DNA of 64,000 nt from Olivibacter oleidegradans (GTDB taxonomy: Bacteria > Bacteroidota > Bacteroidia > Sphingobacteriales > Sphingobacteriaceae), in assembly GCF_042432805.1 (NCBI RefSeq), contig NZ_JBHLWO010000002.1, forward strand, positions 2,170,001 through 2,234,000, given 5' to 3'. A program made the position numbers and the translations under genes. Positions within the stretch are counted from its first letter, which is position 1. Every line of letters begins with the position of its first letter. The notes under the pieces were generated by a model. It made no database searches. It was not told the DNA's origin and saw only the letters and a list, made by a program, of their open reading frames with translations. Of the stretch, positions 45,515-54,400 are shown piece after piece.

Positions 45515-46297
45515 ATGGAACGCAGGAAATTCCTCCAATCTTCGCTTGTGGCTGCTGCAAGTGCATCAGTAAGTATCACCCCAACAATGGCAAATGATAA
45601 AGCGCCAATGCAAAAAGAAGTATACGAATGGCGCGAATATGAAGCTCGATTTGGTTCTGATATAGGTCAGCTGGAAAATTATTTCAAAACAGCCCTTATT
45701 CCTGCATTGAATAAATATGGAGTAAAAAAAGTTGGTGTCTTTAAGGAATGGAGACCATCAGATCCCGCCAAAATTTATTTATTGATGCCTTATTCTTCGC
45801 TTGATAATTATCAATCCGTTAATGCAAAAGTAAAAGCGGACGCCGATTATATTAAAAATAGCGCCGCATATAACAGTATACCTGCTGATAAACCTGTCTA
45901 CAATCGCTTTACGTCGTCTTTAATGGTTGCCTTCGATGGATTTCCTACAATGGTTGTCCCTTCAGGTGAGTCACGGATATTTGAATTAAGAACATATGAA
46001 GGTTATAGTGAAGACGCCGTAAGAAGAAAGATTAAGATGTTCCATGATGGAGAATTTCCTATTTTTAAACGCGCAAAATTGATGCCTGTATTCTTTGGTG
46101 AAGTGATTGCCGGTGACAGGCTACCCCGTATCACTTATATGCTCACGTGCAACAGCATGGAAGAACGCGATAAGGGGTGGTCTGCTTTTGGGGCAGACCC
46201 TGAATGGAAAAAATTACTAGCAGATCCGCAGTATGCGAATACCATTTCTAAAATTAGCAATAGCTTTTTGATTCCAACTCCTTATTCACAGGTATAG
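45515..46297 (+). CDS. NIPSNAP-family protein with Tat-like signal
   Basis: This 260-residue protein opens MERRKFLQSSLVAAASASVS, a Tat-type signal (RRKFLQ), so it is probably exported folded. Two ferredoxin-like NIPSNAP repeats follow: VYEWREYEARFGSDIGQLEN (about 35-140) and IFELRTYEGYSEDAVRRKIK (about 160-258). The NIPSNAP role in bacteria is unknown; such genes recur at the end of Bacteroidota carbohydrate operons. It is the last gene before a strong hairpin. Confidence 0.9.
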   Translation: MERRKFLQSSLVAAASASVSITPTMANDKAPMQKEVYEWREYEARFGSDIGQLENYFKTALIPALNKYGVKKVGVFKEWRPSDPAKIYLLMPYSSLDNYQSVNAKVKADADYIKNSAAYNSIPADKPVYNRFTSSLMVAFDGFPTMVVPSGESRIFELRTYEGYSEDAVRRKIKMFHDGEFPIFKRAKLMPVFFGEVIAGDRLPRITYMLTCNSMEERDKGWSAFGADPEWKKLLADPQYANTISKISNSFLIPTPYSQV

Positions 46298-46310
46298 TGT
46301 CAACCGAGAA

Positions 46311-46364
46311 CCAATTATTGTTAGATGGCAATTGAATTAATCATTACGGCCATCTAACAATTGG
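46311..46364. terminator. Bidirectional terminator hairpin
   Basis: The left arm 46311-46329 and right arm 46349-46364 (GCCATCTAACAATTGG) pair over 16 bases, with a three-base bulge in the left arm and a 19-base loop. It sits between the convergent NIPSNAP and NTF2-like genes, so it can end both transcripts and marks the end of the polysaccharide locus. Confidence 0.78.
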
Positions 46365-46412
46365 CTGCATCTCTACTGCACGATACGGAATAGGCCCTTT
46401 GTCAGTTCTTCT

Positions 46413-46736
46413 TTATGTCGTGATCTTTAAAGACTGAATGTGTCCATCTGCGATTTCAAGATGATAGTTTAAAACGACAGGGCTACCGGGAAAGGTTCCT
46501 GATACTTCTGCTTTTAAAATACTTGTTGTCTCTTTTTCTTCAAAGTGAAGAGGCTGCATTACGGCTTTGTAATTTTCATTAGCATTGGCAATCCATTGTT
46601 CGATGTCTGTTTTTCCTTTATACGTTTTCCCTTCATCAAAGACAGTAGCAGTTTCAGAAAAACAGTTAGCATAAGCAACACTGTCGGCTTGATTTTGTGC
46701 TTCAACTAATTTGGTTATAACCTTAGGTAGCTTCAT
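46413..46736 (-). CDS. NTF2-like (SnoaL-type) small protein
   Basis: This 107-residue protein starts MKLPKVITKLVEAQNQADSV and has YANCFSETATVFDEGKTYKG followed by DIEQWIANANENYKAVMQPL, the cone-shaped alpha+beta fold of nuclear transport factor 2-like ketosteroid isomerase relatives. It lies 64 bases after an SDR gene on the same strand. Members are small-molecule isomerases or binding proteins; this one's ligand is unknown. Confidence 0.85.
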   Translation of the reverse strand: MKLPKVITKLVEAQNQADSVAYANCFSETATVFDEGKTYKGKTDIEQWIANANENYKAVMQPLHFEEKETTSILKAEVSGTFPGSPVVLNYHLEIADGHIQSLKITT

Positions 46737-46800
46737 ATTCGTATCATTTATGGTTAACTAATTTTTTGTATTTTCTTTTAGATGCAATGTCATGCTGCAA

Positions 46801-47592
46801 TTATATGGTTGGAATAGTGCCCCCATCTATGACGTATTCTGTACCCGTTAAATAGCCGGCTCTTGGAGAAACAAGAAAACCAACCAATTCTGCAATCTCT
46901 TCAGGTTGAGCTGGTCTTCCATAAGGAATACCACCTAACGCATCCATTACACTTTGTGTAGCTGCTTCGATGGAAATATCTGAGCTTTCAGCAATACGTT
47001 CCATCATTCGCTCTGACGATTCTGTCATTATCCAACCCGGGGAAACGGTTAACACACGTACACCTTTAGCGGATACTTCTTTTGACAGCCCCTTGCTGTA
47101 ATTAATTAGGCCTGCTTTTGCGGCGGCATACGGAAGCGTGGAATCATAGAGCGGCAACCTGCCTTGAATAGATGCGATGTGAATAATTACACCGCTTTTG
47201 TTGTTAACCATCTGCGGTAGAAACGCTTTATCTAAGCGAACCGGAGCGAGTAAATTGGTTTGTATCGTCTCTTCCCAATCCCTGTCAGTTAATGCGACAA
47301 AGCCCCCTCCCGGGGTTTCGGAACCTCCAAGATTGTTTACGAGGATATCGAGTTTCCCGAATTTTTCAAACACTTCAGCCGCAACTTTAGCAGCGCCCTC
47401 CGGTTTACTTAAATCTACCGAAATAAAATACTGCTCTTTATTGAGTGATTCGGGTCTGTTTCTAGCCGTGATGATTACTTTTGCACCCGCTTGGTTTAAA
47501 CGTTCAGCAATGGCTTTGCCTGCTCCTTTTGTTCCACCGGTTACCAACGCAATCTTACCTGATAGTTCGTTTTGATAATCTAAATTTTCCAT
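46801..47592 (-). CDS. Short-chain dehydrogenase/reductase
   Basis: The start is the ATG at 47592; two codons further up is only a TTG. The 263-residue SDR has TGGTKGAG for NAD(P), a VNNLGGSETPGG region where NNLG replaces the usual NNAG, HIASIQGRLPL with the catalytic Ser, and YAAAKAGLI with Tyr/Lys. The end, GYLTGTEYVIDGGTIPTI, is classical. It is divergent from an HxlR regulator 125 bases away and probably co-transcribed with the NTF2-like gene. Confidence 0.91.
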   Translation of the reverse strand: MENLDYQNELSGKIALVTGGTKGAGKAIAERLNQAGAKVIITARNRPESLNKEQYFISVDLSKPEGAAKVAAEVFEKFGKLDILVNNLGGSETPGGGFVALTDRDWEETIQTNLLAPVRLDKAFLPQMVNNKSGVIIHIASIQGRLPLYDSTLPYAAAKAGLINYSKGLSKEVSAKGVRVLTVSPGWIMTESSERMMERIAESSDISIEAATQSVMDALGGIPYGRPAQPEEIAELVGFLVSPRAGYLTGTEYVIDGGTIPTI

Positions 47593-47717
47593 GTTCAATA
47601 ACTTTCAATGCAAAGTTGAGAAGTATGATACGTCCCTACAAGTACGGCATTACGATTCATATAGGGATAAATTATTCCCCTATTGTACGCCGAGGAACAT
47701 AGGCTTATTTTTGTGTC

Positions 47718-48077
47718 ATGTACGAAAGAAAAATAATACCTAACTTAAATTGCGGACTTGACCTGGTTGGTGAAGTATTATACGGCAAGTGGAAGATACG
47801 CTTGCTTTGGTTTATCAATGAAGGTCATATACGACCAAGCGAATTACAACGCAAAATACCGGATGCTTCGCGCAGGGTGTTGAACATTCAATTGAAAGAA
47901 TTGGAAGAGCATGAACTTATAAGCAAGAAAATCTACCCGGTAGTTCCGCCAAAAGTTGAATATAGCCTTACTGAATTCGGAAAGAGCTTGATCCCGGTAA
48001 TTGATACCTTAGGACGATGGGGAGACGAAAATGGAGAGCAGTTAAGAACCGTTATAGCAAAAAGATTTACCCCGTAA
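47718..48077 (+). CDS. HxlR-family transcriptional regulator
   Basis: This 119-residue protein starts MYERKIIPNLNCGLDLVGEV, then YGKWKIRLLWFINEGHIRPS. The recognition region is DASRRVLNIQLKELEEHELI, and the wing is followed by SLTEFGKSLIPVIDTLGRWG. The Cys at residue 12 is the candidate redox sensor. It is very close in layout to the HxlR at 15437-15793 and faces the SDR gene, its likely target. Confidence 0.9.
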   Translation: MYERKIIPNLNCGLDLVGEVLYGKWKIRLLWFINEGHIRPSELQRKIPDASRRVLNIQLKELEEHELISKKIYPVVPPKVEYSLTEFGKSLIPVIDTLGRWGDENGEQLRTVIAKRFTP

Positions 48078-48219
48078 ACTCGATTGAGAGTGAAAAAAAA
48101 AGTATTAACCAGATTCGTATCGCAGAGGTTAACATAATTTTTACGATAGATTTACGTTGATATCATTAACTTTACGGATATACGGAGTGGTTTAGCTATA
48201 GACAATAGTGACCACTTTC

Positions 48220-48729
48220 ATGTTTAATTTCATTAATAAACCAATTGTGCCTGTAATTGAATTAACCACTAATATTCGAGCGGAAATTGATATCTGCTTT
48301 GATCTATCGAGAAGTATTGATTTACACTGTATTTCCACCGTAGGAACTGACGAAAAGGCCATAGCCGGTACTACTTGTGGATTGATTGGCTTTAATGAAA
48401 CCGTCACCTGGCAAGCCAAGCATTTTGGAATACGCCAGCAACTGACCTCAAAGATAACAGCATATGAACGTCCATTCCATTTCAGAGATGAGCAATTAAA
48501 AGGGCCGTTTTCTTACATCAAACATGATCATTTTTTTAGAACAGTTGGCAATTTCACTACGGTTATTGATCATTTTGATTATGGTATTCCTTATGGTGTT
48601 TTTGGCAAGTCTTTCGACCGGTTAATTCTCAACAACTATCTTCGCAGGTTCTTAGAGGAACGAAATCGTATTATAAAGGATTATGCGGAATGCGGAAGAT
48701 TTATGGACCTATTAAAAACAGGTTCATAA
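48220..48729 (+). CDS. SRPBCC/START-fold ligand-binding protein
   Basis: The start is the ATG at 48220; a GTG lies four codons earlier. The 169-residue product has IRAEIDICFDLSRSIDLHCI, then GFNETVTWQAKHFGIRQQLT, ITAYERPFHFRDEQLKGPFS, FDYGIPYGVFGKSFDRLILN and a long C-terminal helix. This is the cell-division-inhibitor/SRPBCC family, a helix-grip hydrophobic ligand pocket. The ligand is unknown. It stands alone. Confidence 0.83.
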   Translation: MFNFINKPIVPVIELTTNIRAEIDICFDLSRSIDLHCISTVGTDEKAIAGTTCGLIGFNETVTWQAKHFGIRQQLTSKITAYERPFHFRDEQLKGPFSYIKHDHFFRTVGNFTTVIDHFDYGIPYGVFGKSFDRLILNNYLRRFLEERNRIIKDYAECGRFMDLLKTGS

Positions 48730-48850
48730 GCGTATCGTCTTCAGTAGGATACTCTTTGTATGAAGACCGATTGGTCAATTTATCGCTGTCATGCTAAGGT
48801 AGAAGCAGGAACCTAACAGTATTAACGATTGAGCTGCAAGCTCTTGTTTA

Positions 48851-49189
48851 TCATATTTGACATGAAGACCTTACACTCACGATTAAAGTTAACAATAAAA
48901 CAAAGGTTAAAACGAAAACCTGTATTTCGGAAATCACCATGCACAGGATGATCAAAAAAAGTAACATGACAGCGTTTGTTACCACACTCATCAGCCTTGC
49001 AAAACGGTTTTTTTCCACCAAGTGAATCAGATTGATACAGCCATTGAAAAACATGGCCAAGCCGCCTGAAAGAAACCACATCACACTTGCGGCTGAGCTT
49101 AACCCGGTGCGATCAAAAAGTGGATATAGCAGATGCGCTATTGCAAAAGTAAAAATCAATCCTACCAAGATTTTGTACGAACGAACCAT
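48851..49189 (-). CDS. Small four-helix membrane protein
   Basis: This 112-residue hydrophobic protein has four predicted helices (about 7-24, 33-52, 64-84 and 88-108), beginning MVRSYKILVGLIFTFAIAHL. No family or motif was recognised. It follows the AraC fragment on the same strand after a short AT-rich gap, and could have been that regulator's target. Confidence 0.65.
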   Translation of the reverse strand: MVRSYKILVGLIFTFAIAHLLYPLFDRTGLSSAASVMWFLSGGLAMFFNGCINLIHLVEKNRFARLMSVVTNAVMLLFLIILCMVISEIQVFVLTFVLLLTLIVSVRSSCQI

Positions 49190-49219
49190 TTCCTTTCTTC
49201 TTTTTTACAAAATTGATTA

Positions 49220-49453
49220 TCAACTAACTTTTTCGTATATCGCTTCTGTTAATGCCCCTCCCAAATAGGCCGTTTGTGGTTCTAATACAATGTTCTGCTG
49301 ACTTGTTGCAAATCGATCACCCATATTCACAACAATGTCGACACAGGTATCAGGATAAAAAACTTCATAAGCTCCGTTCGTACCTTTGAGTGTCCAGTAA
49401 GAGTGAATATAGGGTTTCAGCTCTTCACAAGGTTTGAAATATTCGAATGGCAT
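49220..49453 (-). pseudogene. N-terminal fragment of an AraC regulator (DUF6597 type)
   Basis: The 77-codon frame reads FEYFKPCEELKPYIHSYWTL, then VFYPDTCVDIVVNMGD and TAYLGGALTEAIYEKVS, the first third of a DUF6597-type AraC protein like the one at 12536-13273. It then stops, and the remainder of the sensor and the HTH domain are absent; about 30 bases later the next gene begins. This is a deletion remnant. Confidence 0.72.
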
Positions 49454-49588
49454 ACTAAAGATTGCTTATCCTGCCAAAAGGGCTTCTTCCAAAGTTACAT
49501 TTTTTAATAACTAAATTTAGTGATGGGCTTACGCCAATTAAAAAACTATCAAAATTAAACGTGCATAACGACGAGCTTACTTTTGTTA

Positions 49589-50392
49589 TTACGAAAACGT
49601 CTTCTCATATACTAAGGCTGGCTTAAAACGCTTCGCCAAGGTGCCGGTAGCTTTACTTAGGTCAATATCGACTATCAGCACACCGCTTTCTCCATAGTTC
49701 TGCCTAGCTAAGCAAGAACCGTCGGGCGCTATGACAGCACTGGCCGCTTCTTGGTACTTAGCGGCATAATTGACGCTGGCAAAGTAAATGGTGTTTTCCA
49801 AGGCGCGCATCATCATTGCTTTTTCGTAATAGGGATTTTCTTTAGCGCCGAACTCGGTGAGGAGCATTCCTTTTTCATTACTGCCGACAAAATGCGGGTG
49901 AAAAACGATCTGTGCACCTCGTTGAGCAGCCCACCGTACCGACTCAGGATATCGAAAACCTTCATGACATATGGTGATTCCAAACTTGACCTTGTTCAGC
50001 TCAAAAATTTGCCGCTGCTCGCCTGCCGTCCATAAATTATCTTCTGTAGGATCTAACTGATTTTTTGTTTGATAACCTAACAATTCTCCTTTATTTGATA
50101 TAACATGAGCTAGATTAAACACTTGTGATCCAAGATACCAGTCCATGGGAAGAATAATAGCGATATGATTTCTTTTAGCTATATCGCAAGCCTCTGCCAA
50201 CGCCCACTTTAATGCGTCAGCTGTACGATCTTCTTTTGAATAACCCATTCCCGGATAACCAGGGATGAAAGATTCAGGGAAACAGACCACTTCTGCTTGT
50301 TGCAGCCCAGCATATTCAGCTAAAACACGTAACGAAGCAAGTCCCTCGCGAAGAGATTTAGGAAAAAATGGCGACGCCAGCGCTATTTTCAT
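49589..50392 (-). CDS. Carbon-nitrogen hydrolase (nitrilase superfamily)
   Basis: The start is the ATG at 50392 (MKIALASPFFPKSLREGLAS); the frame extends 11 codons with no better start. The 267-residue product has the Glu-Lys-Cys triad: E40 in VVCFPESFIPGYPG, K110 in LLGYQTKNQLDP, and C142 in FGITICHEGFRYPES. It fits amidase/nitrilase-like hydrolases acting on non-peptide C-N bonds. The substrate is unknown. It is a single gene. Confidence 0.9.
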   Translation of the reverse strand: MKIALASPFFPKSLREGLASLRVLAEYAGLQQAEVVCFPESFIPGYPGMGYSKEDRTADALKWALAEACDIAKRNHIAIILPMDWYLGSQVFNLAHVISNKGELLGYQTKNQLDPTEDNLWTAGEQRQIFELNKVKFGITICHEGFRYPESVRWAAQRGAQIVFHPHFVGSNEKGMLLTEFGAKENPYYEKAMMMRALENTIYFASVNYAAKYQEAASAVIAPDGSCLARQNYGESGVLIVDIDLSKATGTLAKRFKPALVYEKTFS

Positions 50393-50512
50393 GAGTTGAA
50401 TGGAATAATACGCTAAATATAACAAAGTTTTATCATACCTCCTCTATCATAACAAGTGTTCATTCCATCGTTCATTTATTTTTAGAGTAAATAGGACCAC
50501 CTTCCAATAAAC

Positions 50513-51421
50513 TTATAAAATACCGGCTTTACCACTTCCAAATCGATAACTTAAACCGACCTCGTGAGTGGCATTATCGATTCTTCGTTTAAGTGGATTA
50601 TCATTGGAGTTAAATTGATAACTATACCCCAGCTTCAATGGCCCCACCATGATTTCAAGCAAGGCAGATAAATCACTATTAGTGCGAGCATTTAACCCCA
50701 AACCAGCCTTCTTCTGCACGTATATCATTGCAGAAAAATCTGCCTGTAAGGGCACTCCCGGAATATAACTTGCCAGGAATGCGGGTTTTATGTCAAAACT
50801 ATGATCAAGCCGAAGCACAGCACCGCCCATGAGGTGATATTGATTGCTGAAATTATATTGTCGATTTATATCGCCTCCAGATCCTAAATCTGACAGGGCA
50901 AGTCTTGGCATGGAAAGACCGACATAATAACCTTCGGGCCGATAAAGCAACACACCGAAACCCATCAAAGCGGTACTTTCGCGAATATCAGAACGAAACG
51001 CAGGGTCATTTGGATCTACTTGACTAAAACTTCCGTTATAAAAGCTGACCCCTAAGCTCATGGACATTGCCAAGTACTCGTTCTCCGAAAGCCGAACTGA
51101 CTTCGCCAGAAAGGCACTTAATTCCGTTGCGTTTTCAATGGCCAGACTTTCATGGCGCACATTTAATCCTATCGCCGCATTAAATTTGTGCCAAGGTGCA
51201 TGCGCAGTCATCCAATAGGAAGTTGGCGCACCTTCTAGGTTAACCCATTGCTTGCGGCCCAACAAAGCAACCTCGCCATCTGGCCGTAACAAACTTGCAG
51301 TAGGATTCAAGGCGGTTGGCTGATTAGCGTATTGATTATATGTGGGAGCCTGTTGAGCTTTTGTGAATGTAAGGTGCAGCAATAGGACCGCAATAACTGA
51401 TATGAATTTTATACTGTTCAT
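50513..51421 (-). CDS. PorP/SprF-family type IX secretion outer-membrane protein
   Basis: This 302-residue protein has a signal peptide (about 1-22, ending FTKAQQ). The mature start, PTYNQYANQPTALNPT, matches the PorP/SprF opening. The body is a barrel with LLGRKQWVNLEGAPTSYWMT, the conserved R-x-Q-W-x-x-x-x-G-A-P segment, and ends VGLSYRFGSGKAGIL. PorP/SprF proteins attach cargo with type B C-terminal domains, such as the giant protein encoded 61 bases upstream, so the two are a cargo-anchor pair. Confidence 0.92.
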   Translation of the reverse strand: MNSIKFISVIAVLLLHLTFTKAQQAPTYNQYANQPTALNPTASLLRPDGEVALLGRKQWVNLEGAPTSYWMTAHAPWHKFNAAIGLNVRHESLAIENATELSAFLAKSVRLSENEYLAMSMSLGVSFYNGSFSQVDPNDPAFRSDIRESTALMGFGVLLYRPEGYYVGLSMPRLALSDLGSGGDINRQYNFSNQYHLMGGAVLRLDHSFDIKPAFLASYIPGVPLQADFSAMIYVQKKAGLGLNARTNSDLSALLEIMVGPLKLGYSYQFNSNDNPLKRRIDNATHEVGLSYRFGSGKAGIL

Positions 51422-51482
51422 GTTAGCTTATATTTTCACTGCCTTCATTCTTAAAAAGAAGGCGTATATCTTTGATGACCAC

Positions 51483-54400
51483 TTAATATCGGACTACGAA
51501 ATAACCTTTTTCATGCTTCCAAGTTCCGTCCACTTTTACTTCCAGGAGATAATAATAGGTTCCTGGAGGAATCTGGTTATTACCAGGACCAAGCCCTCGG
51601 AACACTTTGTCTTCATTATTGTAACCGCTCATCTCTATGATTTGCATACCGTTCCGGTCTACAATTATAAGTTTGTTATCAGGATAGTCTTTAACTCCTT
51701 CGATCATCAGAAAATCATTGATACCGTCGCCATTTGGTGAAAGCGCTTTGTGTACTTTTATGGGTAACGCAGCTTCCTTATCTATTACTTGCACCTGGAT
51801 GCTTACAGGATCCGCAGCTTCATAGTTGGCGTCTCCTTCCTGGAAGGCCGTTATCATTACGGTACCTAACCGAAGGACATTAAGGGTTGTGCCGGAAACG
51901 GTTGCTACCTGTGGATCGCTTACTTCTAGCCGAATCGGCAGGGAGCTGCTTGCACTTACCGTTAGCGGGAGACTGCCTACGTTACGGGCTACCTCTCCTA
52001 GTTCCGTGAAACTAATTTCTTGCGAAGCTTTTTTAACGATTAGTTTCCTACTTACCGTTGGCTTGTTGTTATAATTAGCGTTATCCGGAACGGTGGCCGT
52101 AATAATAGTTTCACCAGCGCCAACAATATGGATACGCCCGTCGACACTGATTGTCGCTACGTTAGTATTACTGCTAATGTAACTAACCGCCTCCCCACTA
52201 TTAGCCGTAGCCTGTACATTAAAATCGTTATCGCCGTAGGTTTTTTCCGGTAATTCCGCGAAATCGATACTACGCTCAACAGTCCTTATTTGTAAGGTTG
52301 CTTTTAGCGTGAGTGGGATATAATTGCTACCGCTTACCTTAGCGGTTACTTCCTGCATTCCAACATCCGTGCGATTGTTATTCTCATAACTGACACTTGT
52401 GCCCACTGGCAAAGTCCCCGAGATGGCCAGTGATTTTGCTGTACCATCGTAAATGAAACTGGCATCTTCTAATGTTAGGCCCGTAATGCTTGCCTTGATG
52501 ATTGTCAGATTGGCGGTCAACACTAGATCGGTATAATTCGCTTCGTTGATTGTTGCTATTACCTCTTGTGTACCTACATCCGTGCGACTGTTATTTTCAT
52601 AGCTTATGCTTGTGCCCACCGGTAAGGTACCTGAGATGGCCAATGATTTTGCTGTTCCGTCGTATACAAAAGATCCATCTTGGAAACTGATGCCTGTGAT
52701 AGCGGCTTTGGTAATCGTTAAGTTTGCTTTCAGCACCAGGGTTTCGTAATTATCACCGTTAATGGTGGCCGTTACTTCCTGCGTACCTACATCGGTGCGA
52801 CTGTTATTCTCATAACTGACACTCGTGCCCACCGGTAAGGTACCTGAGATTGCCAGTGATTTTGCGGTGCCGTCGTATACAAAAGATCCATCTTGGAAAC
52901 TGATGCCTGTGATAGCGGCCTTGGTAATTGTTAAGTTTGCTTTCAGCACCAGGGTTTCGTAATTATCACCGTTAATGGTGGCCGTCACTTCCTGTGTTCC
53001 TACATCCGTGCGACTGTTATTTTCATAACTGACACTCGTGCCCGCTGGCAAGGTACCTGAGATGGCCAGTGATTTTGCGGTGCCGTCATAAACGAAAGAT
53101 CCGTCATCCAACGTTACGCCCGTAATGTTGGTCTTGGTAATTGTTAAGCGCGCTTTCAGTACCAAGGTTTCATAATTATCACCACTAATCGTAGCACTTA
53201 CTTCCTGTGTACCTACATCCGTGCGACTGTTATTTTCATAACTGACAGTCGTGCCCATTGGTAAAGTGCCCGAAATGGCCAGTGATTTTGCGGTTCCGTC
53301 GTATACAAAAGATCCATCTTGGAAACTGATGCCTGTGATAGCGGCCTTGCTAATCGTTAAGTTTGCTTTCAGCACCAGGGTTTCGTAATTATCACCGTTA
53401 ATGGTGGCCGTCACTTCCTGCGTACCTACATCCGTGCGACTGTTATTTTCATAGCTTACGCTTGTGCCCACCGGTAAGGTACCTGAGATGGCCAATGATT
53501 TTGCTGTTCCGTCGTATACAAAAGATCCATCTTGGAAACTGATGCCTGTGATAGCGGCTTTGGTAATCGTTAAGTTTGCTTTCAGCACCAGGGTTTCGTA
53601 ATTATCACCGTTAATGGTGGCCGTTACTTCCTGCGTACCTACATCCGTGCGACTGTTATTCTCATAGCTGACACTCGTGCCTACTGGCAAAGTACCTGAG
53701 ATGGCCAATGATTTTACTGTTCCGTCGTATACAAAAGATCCATCAACAAAAGTGATATCTGATACATCATCTATAGATGCCTTGGTGATTGTCAGATTGG
53801 CGGTCAACACTAGATCGGTATAATTCGCTCCGTTGATTGTTGCTGTTACCTCTTGTGTACCTACATCTGTGCGACCATTGTTTCCATAGCTAACAGTCGT
53901 GCCCACTGGCAAAGTCCCCGAGATAGCCAGTGATTTTGCGGTGCCGTCATATACAAAAGATTCGTCATCCAACGTTACGCCCGTAATGTTGGCCTTGGTA
54001 ATTGTTAAGCGCGCTTTCATTACCAGGGTTTCATAATTATCACCGTTAATGGTGGCCGTCACTTCCTGCGTACCTACATCCGTGCGACTGTTATTTTCAT
54101 AGCTAACGCTGGTGCCCACCGGTAAGGTACCTGAGATGGCCAGTGATTTTGCGGTGCCGTCATACACAAAAGCCCCGTCATCCAAGGTTATGCCCGTAAT
54201 GGTGGCCTTACTGATCGCTAAGTTTGCTTTCAGCACCAGGGTTTCGTAGTTGTCACCGCTGATTGTGGCCGTTACTTCCTGTGTACCTACATCCGTGCGA
54301 CTGTTATTTTCATAGCTAACGCTGGTGCCTACTGGCAAAGTACCTGAGATGGCCAATGATTTTGCTGTTCCGTCGTATACAAAAGATCCATCTTGGAAAC

